A stretch of 60,249 nt of DNA from Eubacterium sp. Lineage in GTDB: Bacteria > Bacillota > Clostridia > Lachnospirales > Lachnospiraceae. The notes under the pieces were generated by a model. It saw nothing but the letters and a program-made list of their open reading frames with translations, was not told the origin of the DNA and made no database searches. The stretch covers positions 1-60,249 of the forward strand of contig JAAWJJ010000014.1 in the NCBI GenBank assembly GCA_022796875.1, given 5' to 3'. Shown one piece after another: positions 41,210-48,599 of this stretch. Within the stretch, counting starts at the first letter, position 1. Each line of letters opens with the position of its first letter. Both the position numbers and the translations under genes were made by a program.

Positions 41210-41503
41210 TTATTTTTCCGAAATCTTTTGCTTTAAATATTCAATTTTTGCTTTCCGTCTGTTTAACTCCCGTTCCTGATTCGCACACAACTGTGCCAGC
41301 GCCTGTTTTTTCTCTGCCAGCGTCTTTTTGGTATCCTGCTTTTTCTTCCAGGAAAAAAGAAGCCGGTGTGCATATTGTTCCTGATAATAATCCACCTCAT
41401 ACTGCGCCTGGTTTTTTTCTTCATGCATTTGTGCACGGCGTTCTTTCAGGGCGGCACGCTCCGCTTCCAACTGTTCCGGCAATGTCATCTCTTCCTGCGA
41501 CAT
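41210..41503 (-). CDS. small coiled-coil protein of unknown function
   Basis: A 97-residue, highly charged helical protein (LEAERAALKERRAQMHEEK and AEKKQALAQLCANQERELN). The ATG at 41503 has AAAGGAG about 7 bases upstream. No membrane helix or signal. It lies 70 bases upstream of tldD on the same strand and may be in that operon. Function unknown. Confidence 0.65.
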   Translation of the reverse strand: MSQEEMTLPEQLEAERAALKERRAQMHEEKNQAQYEVDYYQEQYAHRLLFSWKKKQDTKKTLAEKKQALAQLCANQERELNRRKAKIEYLKQKISEK

Positions 41504-41615
41504 ATCATGCTCCTTTCGATTACGTTCCGTATAAAACAACCGCAGAAAAGCAGCCTGACACATTTCCCATCCGAAAACTGTGTCCGCCGCTTTTTTGTCT
41601 ACGATGTTTTGGCAA

Positions 41616-42341
41616 TTATGCCACCATGCTTTTAATCACAGCATCTACTTCCTCTACGCTTTTCCCTGTCGCAAGGGTTATCTGCTCAAGAGTAAAATTA
41701 TTATGATACATATTCATAATAACTCTGGCTTCTCCCTCGGCTCTGCCCTCAATTCTGCCTTCAGTTCTGCCTTTTTCCCTGATTCCTTGTGATAAATTAC
41801 ACATCGTAACCACGTCCTCTCTAATTTTATCTTCCAACAGGATGCCATATTCCGTTTCCATAATCCCTAATTTTTCATCAACAGACAGTTCCATTGATAA
41901 TACTGCGCTCAACAAACGGTGAAGTTCATATTTATCATCATGTTCCGGAAGTTCATCCGCTATCCCTATCATGACAATATTCAGCAAATCAAGGCCGCCT
42001 TCCCATGGAGAAGAACCAAGCATGTCATCTTTCGTCAGATGTACGTAAGCCATACTGCTCTCGTCCATGCCCATGCATACCCAAATGGAATATACGCGCC
42101 GGATATCATTATAATTCATCTTAACAAAATCTCTTTCCTTTTGTGATAAAATAAGGCGGCTGACATAAAATACTGCCCTGTTTAAAATATGGTAATCAAC
42201 CGGTTCCCCTTTCTGCGCTTCCAAATTGACAATAGCCTGTGAGATTCCGTCTTTCATTCGCACATAGAATATAATGTCGAAACGAATCAAGCCTTCATTT
42301 ATCTCCGAATTTTCTGTATTCAACCCGACAATCCGCTGCAT
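41616..42341 (-). pseudogene. PD-(D/E)XK nuclease family transposase (Rpn-like), N-terminally truncated
   Basis: A 241-residue frame that matches the Rpn/transposase-31-like PD-(D/E)XK nuclease family from its catalytic core onward: IRFDIIFYV (aspartate), IVNLEAQKGE (the E-x-Q/K pair), YHILNRAVFYVSRLI, then LGIMETEYGI and a G/E/R-repeat tail (EKGRTEGRIEGRAEGEA) followed by a C-terminal helical domain. Relatives have some 80 residues before IVGLNTENSEINEG; here the frame opens at that point, directly after an in-frame TAA. The palindromic element copy C lies about 140 bases upstream. Expression from the ATG at 42341 is possible but no ribosome binding site is visible. Confidence 0.75.
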
Positions 42342-42481
42342 TTACTGCATTTTTTATTTCCACATTCACGGGCGTAACCTCCTGATATACAGCTGGCAAA
42401 ATATAAAATCTTTCCCGAAAGACATATGGCCTCAAAATCATTATAGTCTGAAACTGCTATTGAATCAATGGGTTTTTCTTT

Positions 42482-42862
42482 CATATTATCAGAAGTTGAC
42501 AGCATCAGAAAGACTGATTTCATATGTCTGCTGTCAGTCCATACAAAATATAACAACTGCCTGCTTCATCAAATGGATTTTCTTCCGCAAGAGCAATTGG
42601 TTATTATTTTGTACCGGCCTGCCATTCCACGTTTGTGAAAACCTGCCTTTATGCTGCAGATCTTCTGAAATATTTCGCAAAGGTATTAGAACTACCGGTA
42701 CGCCGACCTTTCCCGCTTACAAAAATATTTCTGGAACATTTCGCCGCCGATGCGTTCAGGCAGACGGCACAAAACAGGCAGGACAGCATATTTTGTGCCG
42801 TCTGCCGTCCGGAATCAGGAACTAAATGTTCGCAGTAATATTTTTTACATCCTGCAAATTCA
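42482..42862. mobile_element. nested-palindrome dispersed element, copy C (core-less, inverted orientation)
   Basis: About 380 bp matching the reverse complement of copy A. ATTATCAGAAGTTGACAGC at the left corresponds to the right end of A, and AATGTTCGCAGTAATATTT at the right to the left end of A. The hairpin GCAGACGGCACAAAA/TTTTGTGCCGTCTGC (42762-42806) is intact. The 134-base core module is missing: sequence runs from CCATTTG-type flank straight to the GCGGAAG-type flank through one ATTTTCT (42577-42583), the single remaining copy of the 7-base repeat that brackets the module in A and B. The outer arms no longer match each other well. It lies between the truncated nuclease and the copper promoter. 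Confidence 0.8.
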
Positions 42863-42902
42863 AAGTTTGCAAAATCCATTTTAAAGATTTTAAAAAAAGC
42901 TC

Positions 42903-42931
42903 TTTACATATACCCGGTATAGGTATATACT
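42903..42931 (+). promoter_or_regulatory. copper operon promoter with CsoR operator in the spacer
   Basis: TTTACA (42903-42908), a 17-base spacer and TATACT (42926-42931) form a strong promoter. The spacer holds TATACCCGGTATAGGTATA (42909-42927), an inverted repeat of the ATACC-n7-GGTAT kind recognised by CsoR repressors. Bound CsoR would block RNA polymerase directly. The leader to csoR is about 120 bases. Confidence 0.85.
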
Positions 42932-43058
42932 AGTTGTAGTATAATTAAGAAACGACATAAAAGTAATACTTTTTCTGAAATCCGGACACACTGACCGTAA
43001 CTGCAATGCACATTCTTCTATATAAGTCCGGATGCAGAACATAGAAAGGGAAATCAAT

Positions 43059-43388
43059 ATGAACAAAAACATACAAACCGAAACAAAGTCCGAAACCTGC
43101 TGCAGCGAACGCCGGAAAATCCGTACCAAAGAAGAAATCAAACAGCTGGCCACACGGTTAAACCGTATCGAGGGACAGGTTCGCGGTGTAAAAAACATGT
43201 TGGAAAACGGCGCTTACTGTGTGGATATTCTGACACAGGTCAGCGCCATCACCGCCGCTTTAAACAGTTTTAATAAAGTACTGCTTGCCAGCCATATCAG
43301 CACCTGTTTTGTGGACGATATCAAAGAAGAAAAAGAGGGCGCAGTAGAGGAACTGGTCGGTATCATACAGAAATTAATGAAAAATTAG
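43059..43388 (+). CDS. csoR: CsoR-family copper-sensing repressor
   Basis: A 109-residue all-helical DUF156 repressor. RLNRIEGQVRGVKNMLENG is the family signature. The Cu(I) ligands are in place: C54 (AYCVDIL), H79 and C83 (ASHISTC), with the 25- and 4-residue spacing of known CsoR proteins, so copper and not nickel or sulfide is the likely ligand. An extra CC pair at residues 14-15 lies in the N-terminal tail. The start at 43059 has GAAAGGG upstream. It precedes copA by 40 bases and a matching operator lies in the promoter. Confidence 0.93.
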   Translation: MNKNIQTETKSETCCSERRKIRTKEEIKQLATRLNRIEGQVRGVKNMLENGAYCVDILTQVSAITAALNSFNKVLLASHISTCFVDDIKEEKEGAVEELVGIIQKLMKN

Positions 43389-43428
43389 GACAACAGAAAG
43401 TTAAAAACAGTTACAGGAGGAAACCGAT

Positions 43429-45978
43429 TTGGAACAATATAATGTTACAGGGATGAGCTGCGCTGCCTGCTCCGCCCATGTAGAAAAAGCAGTGGCTAAA
43501 GTGGACGGCGTCACTTCCGTAAGCGTCAGCCTGCTGACCAACTCTATGGGAGTGGAAGGCACTGCGGACAGTTCCGCTATTATTCAGGCTGTAGTAGACG
43601 CCGGTTACGGAGCCAGCCGGAAAAATGCGGACGCTCCGTCCGCCGCTGCAACTGCCGAAGATCTGGAAAACCACGATATTCCCGTGATCCGCAAACGGCT
43701 GATTGCTTCCGTTTGCATCCTGCTCCCACTTATGTATGTTTCCATGGGGCATATTATGTGGAACTGGCCTCTGCCGGAATTACTTGCCGGAAACCCTCTG
43801 GCGCTCGGACTGTATCAATTGCTGCTTACCATCCTCGTTATGGTAATCAACCAGAAATTTTTCATAAACGGCTTTACCAGCCTGTTAAAACGCTCCCCGA
43901 ATATGGATACGCTTGTAGCGCTGGGTTCCGCCGCCTCTTTCGCATACAGCACATACGGAATGTTTGCGATGACGCAGGCTGCGATTGACGGAAACCTCAT
44001 GGATTCCCACGCTTATCTGCATGAATTTTATTTTGAATCGGCAGCCATGATCCTGACTTTGATCACTGTAGGAAAATTTCTGGAAGCGATCTCAAAAGGC
44101 CGGACTACAGACGCGCTGAAAGGCCTGATGAACCTTGCTCCGCAAACGGCCACGCTTGTAAAAGACGGAAAAGAAATCACCGTTGCCATATCCGATGTAA
44201 AACCTGGCGACATTTTCCTTGTGCGTCCCGGAGAATCCGTTCCGGTCGACGGCGTAATTCTGGAAGGTTCCTGCGCTGTCGACGAATCCGCCATTTCCGG
44301 GGAAAGTCTTCCGGTAGACAAAGAACCGGGGGACGCCGTATCCTCAGCAACGCTGAACCAGACCGGTTTTATCCGCTGCGAAGCAAAGCGTGTCGGAGAA
44401 GATACGACACTGGCACAGATTATCCGTCTGGTATCTGATGCCGCCGCCACCAAAGCGCCGATCGCAAAAGTTGCCGACAAAGTATCCGGCATTTTTGTAC
44501 CGGCTGTACTGACGATTGCCGCAATTACGATTATTGTCTGGCTTTTATGCGGAGCGTCATTCGGATTTGCCCTTGCTCGGGGGATCTCCGTACTTGTAAT
44601 CAGCTGCCCGTGCGCTCTCGGCCTTGCCACCCCGGTAGCCATCATGGTCGGAAACGGAATGGGAGCGCGCAAAGGCGTCTTATTCAAAACTGCTGCTTCC
44701 CTGGAAGCCGCCGGCAGATCCGATATCATCGTATTGGACAAAACCGGCACAATCACAAGCGGCACGATGGAAGTCACGGATCTTCTGCCTGCCGACGGTA
44801 TTTCCGAAAACGAACTGCTCCTTTATGCCTGGCAGTTAGAACGGCTCAGCGAACATCCTCTCGGACGCGCCGTCAGCATTTATGCGGAAAAAAAGCAATA
44901 TAAAGAAACGAATGTCGAAAACTTTTCCGTTTCTGCCGGGAACGGACTGTCCGGAATCATAGACGGCGTTCTTACGCTGGGCGGAAAACCGGATTTTATT
45001 GGGAAGCACTGCCCGATCGCCGAAAACATGGAAAAAGAAGCTGACAGCTATGCCCGGATGGGCAAAACACCCCTCTTTTTCTGCCGCGGCGGCGCTCTTC
45101 TCGGAATTATTGCCGTTGCGGATACGATCCGCCCAACCAGCCAAAAAGCAATCGAGGACTTAAAGCAAATGGGATTGTCCGTTGTGATGCTGACAGGAGA
45201 TAACCACAAAACCGCTCTTACAATCGGCAAAGAAGCCGGTGTGGATAAAGTGATCGCCGAAGTCGTTCCGGCCGAAAAAGAATCCGTCGTTGCAAACCTC
45301 AGCCAATACGGAAAAGTCGCCATGGTCGGCGACGGGATCAACGACGCTCCCGCGCTGACCCGTGCCGATACCGGCATCGCTATCGGCGCAGGTACCGACG
45401 TGGCGATCGATGCCGCCGACGTCGTCCTTATGAAAAGCGACCTGGCCGACGTGCCTGCGGCGATCCGGTTAAGCCGCGGCGTGCTGCGGAATATCCACGA
45501 AAACCTGTTCTGGGCTTTTATTTACAATATGATTGGTATTCCGCTTGCTGCCGGATGTTTCTACCACTTCTGGGGCATCAGCCTCAATCCGATGTTCGGA
45601 GCCGCCGCTATGAGCCTTTCGAGTTTCTGCGTCGTTACAAACGCTTTGCGCCTGAATTTCTTAAAAATCGCAGACAACCGAAAGGATTATAAATACAAAA
45701 GAAATCCGGTATCTATCCCGGATCTGACACCAAATTCTAAAAAAGAAAACAAGGAGGAAACTGTTACTATGAAAAAAACAATGCATATTGAGGGCATGAT
45801 GTGCGAACATTGCCAGGGAAGAGTATCCGACGCATTAAACGCAATTGAGGGCGTAAGCGCCCAGGTGGATCACAAAACAGATTCCGCAGCCGTTACATTA
45901 TCCGCAGACATAGCGGATGATACGCTGATTGCCGCAGTCACGGATGCAGGATATAAAGTCCTGTCCATAGAAGCATAA
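43429..45978 (+). CDS. copA: copper-exporting P1B-type ATPase with C-terminal fused chaperone (CopA-CopZ)
   Basis: An 849-residue membrane pump. An N-terminal HMA domain (C11-x2-C14 in GMSCAACSAH) is followed by membrane helices, actuator (DESAISGESLPVDK), the transmembrane CPC metal site (ISCPCALGLATP), phosphorylation DKTGT, HPLG in the nucleotide domain and GDGINDAPAL. After about residue 755 a hydrophilic linker leads to a second HMA domain (781-849, C792-x2-C795 in GMMCEHCQG). Its first residue is an in-frame ATG with AAGGAGG 11 bases before it. The start is TTG (43429) with AGGAGG 8 bases upstream. Cu(I) export under CsoR control is very likely. Confidence 0.95.
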   Translation: MEQYNVTGMSCAACSAHVEKAVAKVDGVTSVSVSLLTNSMGVEGTADSSAIIQAVVDAGYGASRKNADAPSAAATAEDLENHDIPVIRKRLIASVCILLPLMYVSMGHIMWNWPLPELLAGNPLALGLYQLLLTILVMVINQKFFINGFTSLLKRSPNMDTLVALGSAASFAYSTYGMFAMTQAAIDGNLMDSHAYLHEFYFESAAMILTLITVGKFLEAISKGRTTDALKGLMNLAPQTATLVKDGKEITVAISDVKPGDIFLVRPGESVPVDGVILEGSCAVDESAISGESLPVDKEPGDAVSSATLNQTGFIRCEAKRVGEDTTLAQIIRLVSDAAATKAPIAKVADKVSGIFVPAVLTIAAITIIVWLLCGASFGFALARGISVLVISCPCALGLATPVAIMVGNGMGARKGVLFKTAASLEAAGRSDIIVLDKTGTITSGTMEVTDLLPADGISENELLLYAWQLERLSEHPLGRAVSIYAEKKQYKETNVENFSVSAGNGLSGIIDGVLTLGGKPDFIGKHCPIAENMEKEADSYARMGKTPLFFCRGGALLGIIAVADTIRPTSQKAIEDLKQMGLSVVMLTGDNHKTALTIGKEAGVDKVIAEVVPAEKESVVANLSQYGKVAMVGDGINDAPALTRADTGIAIGAGTDVAIDAADVVLMKSDLADVPAAIRLSRGVLRNIHENLFWAFIYNMIGIPLAAGCFYHFWGISLNPMFGAAAMSLSSFCVVTNALRLNFLKIADNRKDYKYKRNPVSIPDLTPNSKKENKEETVTMKKTMHIEGMMCEHCQGRVSDALNAIEGVSAQVDHKTDSAAVTLSADIADDTLIAAVTDAGYKVLSIEA
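45751..45978 (+). CDS. copZ: possible free copper chaperone CopZ from an internal start within copA
   Basis: Inside the copA frame AAGGAGG (45751-45757) and an ATG at 45769 would give a separate 69-residue HMA protein: a complete beta-alpha-beta-beta-alpha-beta chaperone with MHIEGMMCEHC and a C-terminal AAVTDAGYKVLSIEA. In many relatives copZ is a stand-alone gene right after copA. Here no stop separates the two, so both a fusion and a free chaperone could be made from one frame. The site coordinates include the ribosome binding site. Confidence 0.55.
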   Translation, partial: KEETVTMKKTMHIEGMMCEHCQGRVSDALNAIEGVSAQVDHKTDSAAVTLSADIADDTLIAAVTDAGYKVLSIEA

Positions 45979-45986
45979 AGAATCAA

Positions 45987-46030
45987 TTGACCGGGCGGAC
46001 GGAAGCGTATACTTCTGTCCGCCCGGTCAA
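45987..46030 (+). terminator. strong hairpin after the copper operon
   Basis: TTGACCGGGCGGACGGAAG and CTTCTGTCCGCCCGGTCAA form an 18- to 19-bp stem with one mismatch. It starts 9 bases after the copA stop. No long U-run follows, so termination may be partly of another kind. Confidence 0.7.
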
Positions 46031-46125
46031 TCTAAAATAGCTAATGTTATCTGTATTTTACTATTTATAATGCCCTTTACATGCATCATAATCCCATTGT
46101 ATCCGCTCAATTACCATAAAATTTT

Positions 46126-46375
46126 TTATTCCTCAATCAATTCATGTTCTGCAAATTTTAACCGGCCTGCTTTATAATCTTCCATTTTCTTTTCCAGGTA
46201 ACGAATATTACTTTCACTGTAAAATGGATCTGGATCTGCAGTAATTTCAAACGGAATACGCCTTTCCTGTGCTACTTTTGTACAAAAAATATTGATAGCT
46301 GTTGTAAGATTCATTCCCATTTTACTTTTTCATCCATTTTCTTTACGTACAGCTTTTCTTTATGCACCACACTCA
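46126..46375 (-). pseudogene. RelB/DinJ-type antitoxin remnant with an internal deletion
   Basis: The open frame 46320-46126 (64 codons) begins in the middle of a RelB/DinJ antitoxin: GMNLTTAINIFCTKVAQERRIPFEI is the family core. Just upstream, in another frame, the minus strand encodes KLYVKKMDEKVK, which looks like the missing N-terminal strand. About ten codons (the usual QEAEALFSEL-like stretch) and the frame are lost between the two. No toxin gene follows in the 95 bases before the copper-operon hairpin. I read it as a decayed orphan antitoxin; a truncated protein could still be made. Confidence 0.65.
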
Positions 46376-46430
46376 ATCAGTACATTGTAAAATTTCCCGG
46401 AAACAGCATACTATTGCTCATCGTTTCCTC

Positions 46431-47252
46431 TTAATTCTTTTTAAGGCCCACAGCCAGCAAGCCAAGCAGTACAACAGTATCCACAATTAAAACCATAACA
46501 ATATTTTTTGCTACACCAAAAACAAAGAGAACCGAAAAAATTTCTACCGAAAATGCAACAAAACACAAATAATTGGTCAAATATTCCGCTATGACCTCCA
46601 CATAGCAAGGATACCTCTGCAGTCTTGCGTAGAGAAACGGTCTTAACAGCCAGCGTATCACACCGCATGCGGCCGGATAAGCAAAAATAAATTTCTTATC
46701 CACCAGCGAAGAAGCCGCTCCGCCGCTCCACTGTATCGGAATTTCGGACGGCAACGCCCTGTAAAACAACAGCGCGGTAAAGAAGCATAACGCGGTGATC
46801 ACTATCCAGGTAATGAAACTTCCCCATATATACAAAAAGCTGACGGAATCCAATTTAAAAACAGGTTTATTCCCGTTCCAATACTCCTGCAATTCCGCTA
46901 CAAATTGATTCACCTGTAAATTTTTATACTCAATATTTTTTGTCTGCAGCATTTTTTCGCACATCATTTTCGCTTTGTTTAAATCAGCCATCTGACTTTC
47001 CAGCCGCTTGTGCTGTTTTTGAACCATTTCATGCAGCGCAGTCCTTCCCGACATCACATTCCGTATGTCTTCTATAGAAACCCCAAGCGTCCTGAGAAAA
47101 GCAATTTTTTTAATATCCTCTATATCGCTTTCGGAATAATCCCTGTAACCATTGCTTTTATTTCTTGACGGCACAATAAGTTCTTCTTTTTCATAAAAAC
47201 GAATATTAGAGCGCGGCAGCCCTGTTTGTTTCTCCACTTCTTTAATCGTCAT
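46431..47252 (-). CDS. MerR-family regulator with a C-terminal membrane domain
   Basis: A 273-residue protein. Residues 1-70 are a MerR winged helix (IKEVEKQTGLPRSNIRFYEKEELI, YRDYSESDIEDIKKIAFLR), then a coiled coil (about 75-115) and a membrane domain with about four helices (from residue 140). LPSEIPIQWSGG in the loop resembles the DUF1648/SdpI-type segment. A DNA-binding domain tethered to the membrane suggests envelope-signal sensing. The start at 47252 has GGAAAGG 8 bases upstream; an upstream TTG is less likely. A 21-base tandem repeat lies just upstream. Confidence 0.85.
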   Translation of the reverse strand: MTIKEVEKQTGLPRSNIRFYEKEELIVPSRNKSNGYRDYSESDIEDIKKIAFLRTLGVSIEDIRNVMSGRTALHEMVQKQHKRLESQMADLNKAKMMCEKMLQTKNIEYKNLQVNQFVAELQEYWNGNKPVFKLDSVSFLYIWGSFITWIVITALCFFTALLFYRALPSEIPIQWSGGAASSLVDKKFIFAYPAACGVIRWLLRPFLYARLQRYPCYVEVIAEYLTNYLCFVAFSVEIFSVLFVFGVAKNIVMVLIVDTVVLLGLLAVGLKKN

Positions 47253-47272
47253 ATCCCGTATCCTTTCCAAAA

Positions 47273-47314
47273 CAGTATTAAACAGACAATCATCAGTATT
47301 AAACAGACAATTAT
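47273..47314 (-). repeat. 21-bp tandem direct repeat upstream of the MerR-family gene
   Basis: CAGTATTAAACAGACAATCAT (47273-47293; one base longer than quoted limits would allow if extended) is repeated at 47294-47314 with one change (C to T). It sits 20 bases upstream of the MerR-family start codon, in the untranslated leader or operator region. Confidence 0.75.
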
Positions 47315-47382
47315 TTCTCTTCCGATATACCGGATTTTGATATCAAAATAAGCCATAAACAGGGTTTACAGTCAAGTATTTT

Positions 47383-47456
47383 TTCAAAAAAATCCCCGCC
47401 AGTCCTGCAAGAGTAACAAAAAACAGTGAAATTACTCCTGACCGGCCAGCGGGGAT
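47383..47456 (-). terminator. terminator of the fructokinase gene
   Basis: On the minus strand AATCCCCGC near 47456-47448 pairs with GCGGGGATT near 47397-47389, enclosing an inner GAGTAA/TTACTC stem. It is followed by a run of seven T's. It lies about 70 bases past the fructokinase stop. Confidence 0.75.
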
Positions 47457-47523
47457 TCTTCTCATTTGTATTTAGGAACTGTGAAAGAATAAATCTTTAC
47501 AGTTCCTGACGTCCTATCATCAT

Positions 47524-48486
47524 TTATTTCTGCAGATTTTTTACTGCCGCCAGAACTTCTTCTCTCTCCGGCATTGAGCGGATAGCCCCTTTCCTGGTCG
47601 TCACGATCGAAGCGGCTGCGTTTGCAAACAGTAACATTTCTTCCAGCGCTTTCTTCGTCAGGCCGTCCAGGCCATGTTCCAGTATAAAACCGAGCACGCA
47701 GGCGCAGAACGTATCTCCGGCTCCTGTCGTATCCACGGTTTTATCCGACAGAAAAGGTTTCCCGAATACTTTATCGGCGCCGTAATAAGCCAAGCTTCCT
47801 TCGCGGCCTAACGTTACATTAATCAGCCTGATATCTTTCCGCTCCCGAATTGTTTCTACCCCTTTGTCATAATCGTCGGCGCCTGTCAGCCATTTGATCT
47901 CGTTATCCGCAATTTTTAATATATCACACTGTTCGATACCGTACCAGATCGCTTCTTTTGCCTGTTCCAGGTCTTCCCACAGAAGTTCCCGCAAATTCGG
48001 GTCAAAAGAAATCAGCTTTCCCGCTTCTTTCGCACACTTAACCGCCGCGCGCGTGGCTCCTGCCGCCGGTTCGTCCGTAAGCGAAAGCGAACCGAAGTGG
48101 AAAATACGGCAGTCTTCAATCAAATCTTTACGGACTTCATGTTCTTCCAGCATAATATCCGCTCCGGGTTTCCGGTAAAACGAAAAATCCCTGTCACCGT
48201 CCGGAAACGTATGCACAAGCGCGAGCGTCGTATTCGTCTTTTTGTCCTGCACCAGCCCTTTTTCGAAGATACCCGCTTCCCGGATCGTTTTTTCCAGCAT
48301 TTCCCCAAAAGAATCCGCCCCGACTTTTCCGATAAAAGCAACCGGATGCCCTAAACGGGACAACATTGCCAGAACATTACAGGGCGCTCCTCCCGGATTT
48401 GCCTCAAACATCGGATTTCCCTGTTCGCTGCGTCCGCTCTGAATAAAGTCAACCAGTAATTCCCCTAGTGCCACAACATCATACAT
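47524..48486 (-). CDS. PfkB-family carbohydrate kinase, probable fructokinase
   Basis: A 320-residue ribokinase-fold sugar kinase. The N-terminal GELLVDF, the PfkB signature 1 region PGGAPCNVLAMLSRLGHPVAFIGKVG (landmarks GGAPCNVL and GKVGADSFG) and signature 2 DTTGAGDTFCACVLG with the catalytic aspartate are clear. Length and detail fit ScrK-type fructokinases, which give fructose-6-phosphate. No sugar transporter or sucrase is adjacent, so the physiological sugar is inferred. AGGAGGA precedes the start. Single gene. Confidence 0.9.
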   Translation of the reverse strand: MYDVVALGELLVDFIQSGRSEQGNPMFEANPGGAPCNVLAMLSRLGHPVAFIGKVGADSFGEMLEKTIREAGIFEKGLVQDKKTNTTLALVHTFPDGDRDFSFYRKPGADIMLEEHEVRKDLIEDCRIFHFGSLSLTDEPAAGATRAAVKCAKEAGKLISFDPNLRELLWEDLEQAKEAIWYGIEQCDILKIADNEIKWLTGADDYDKGVETIRERKDIRLINVTLGREGSLAYYGADKVFGKPFLSDKTVDTTGAGDTFCACVLGFILEHGLDGLTKKALEEMLLFANAAASIVTTRKGAIRSMPEREEVLAAVKNLQK

Positions 48487-48599
48487 TTCACGTTTTCCTC
48501 CTTAAGTTTTCGCCTGCATTCCGCCCGAGTTACCGGTGTGCCTCCTGATCCGAGCGATTGATTTGCTTTCTGTCTGAATCATTGATCCGTTTCCTGGTC

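Noticed and set aside
44028..44777. 249-codon open frame on the minus strand
   Set aside because: Antisense to copA; no family motifs and no ribosome binding site.
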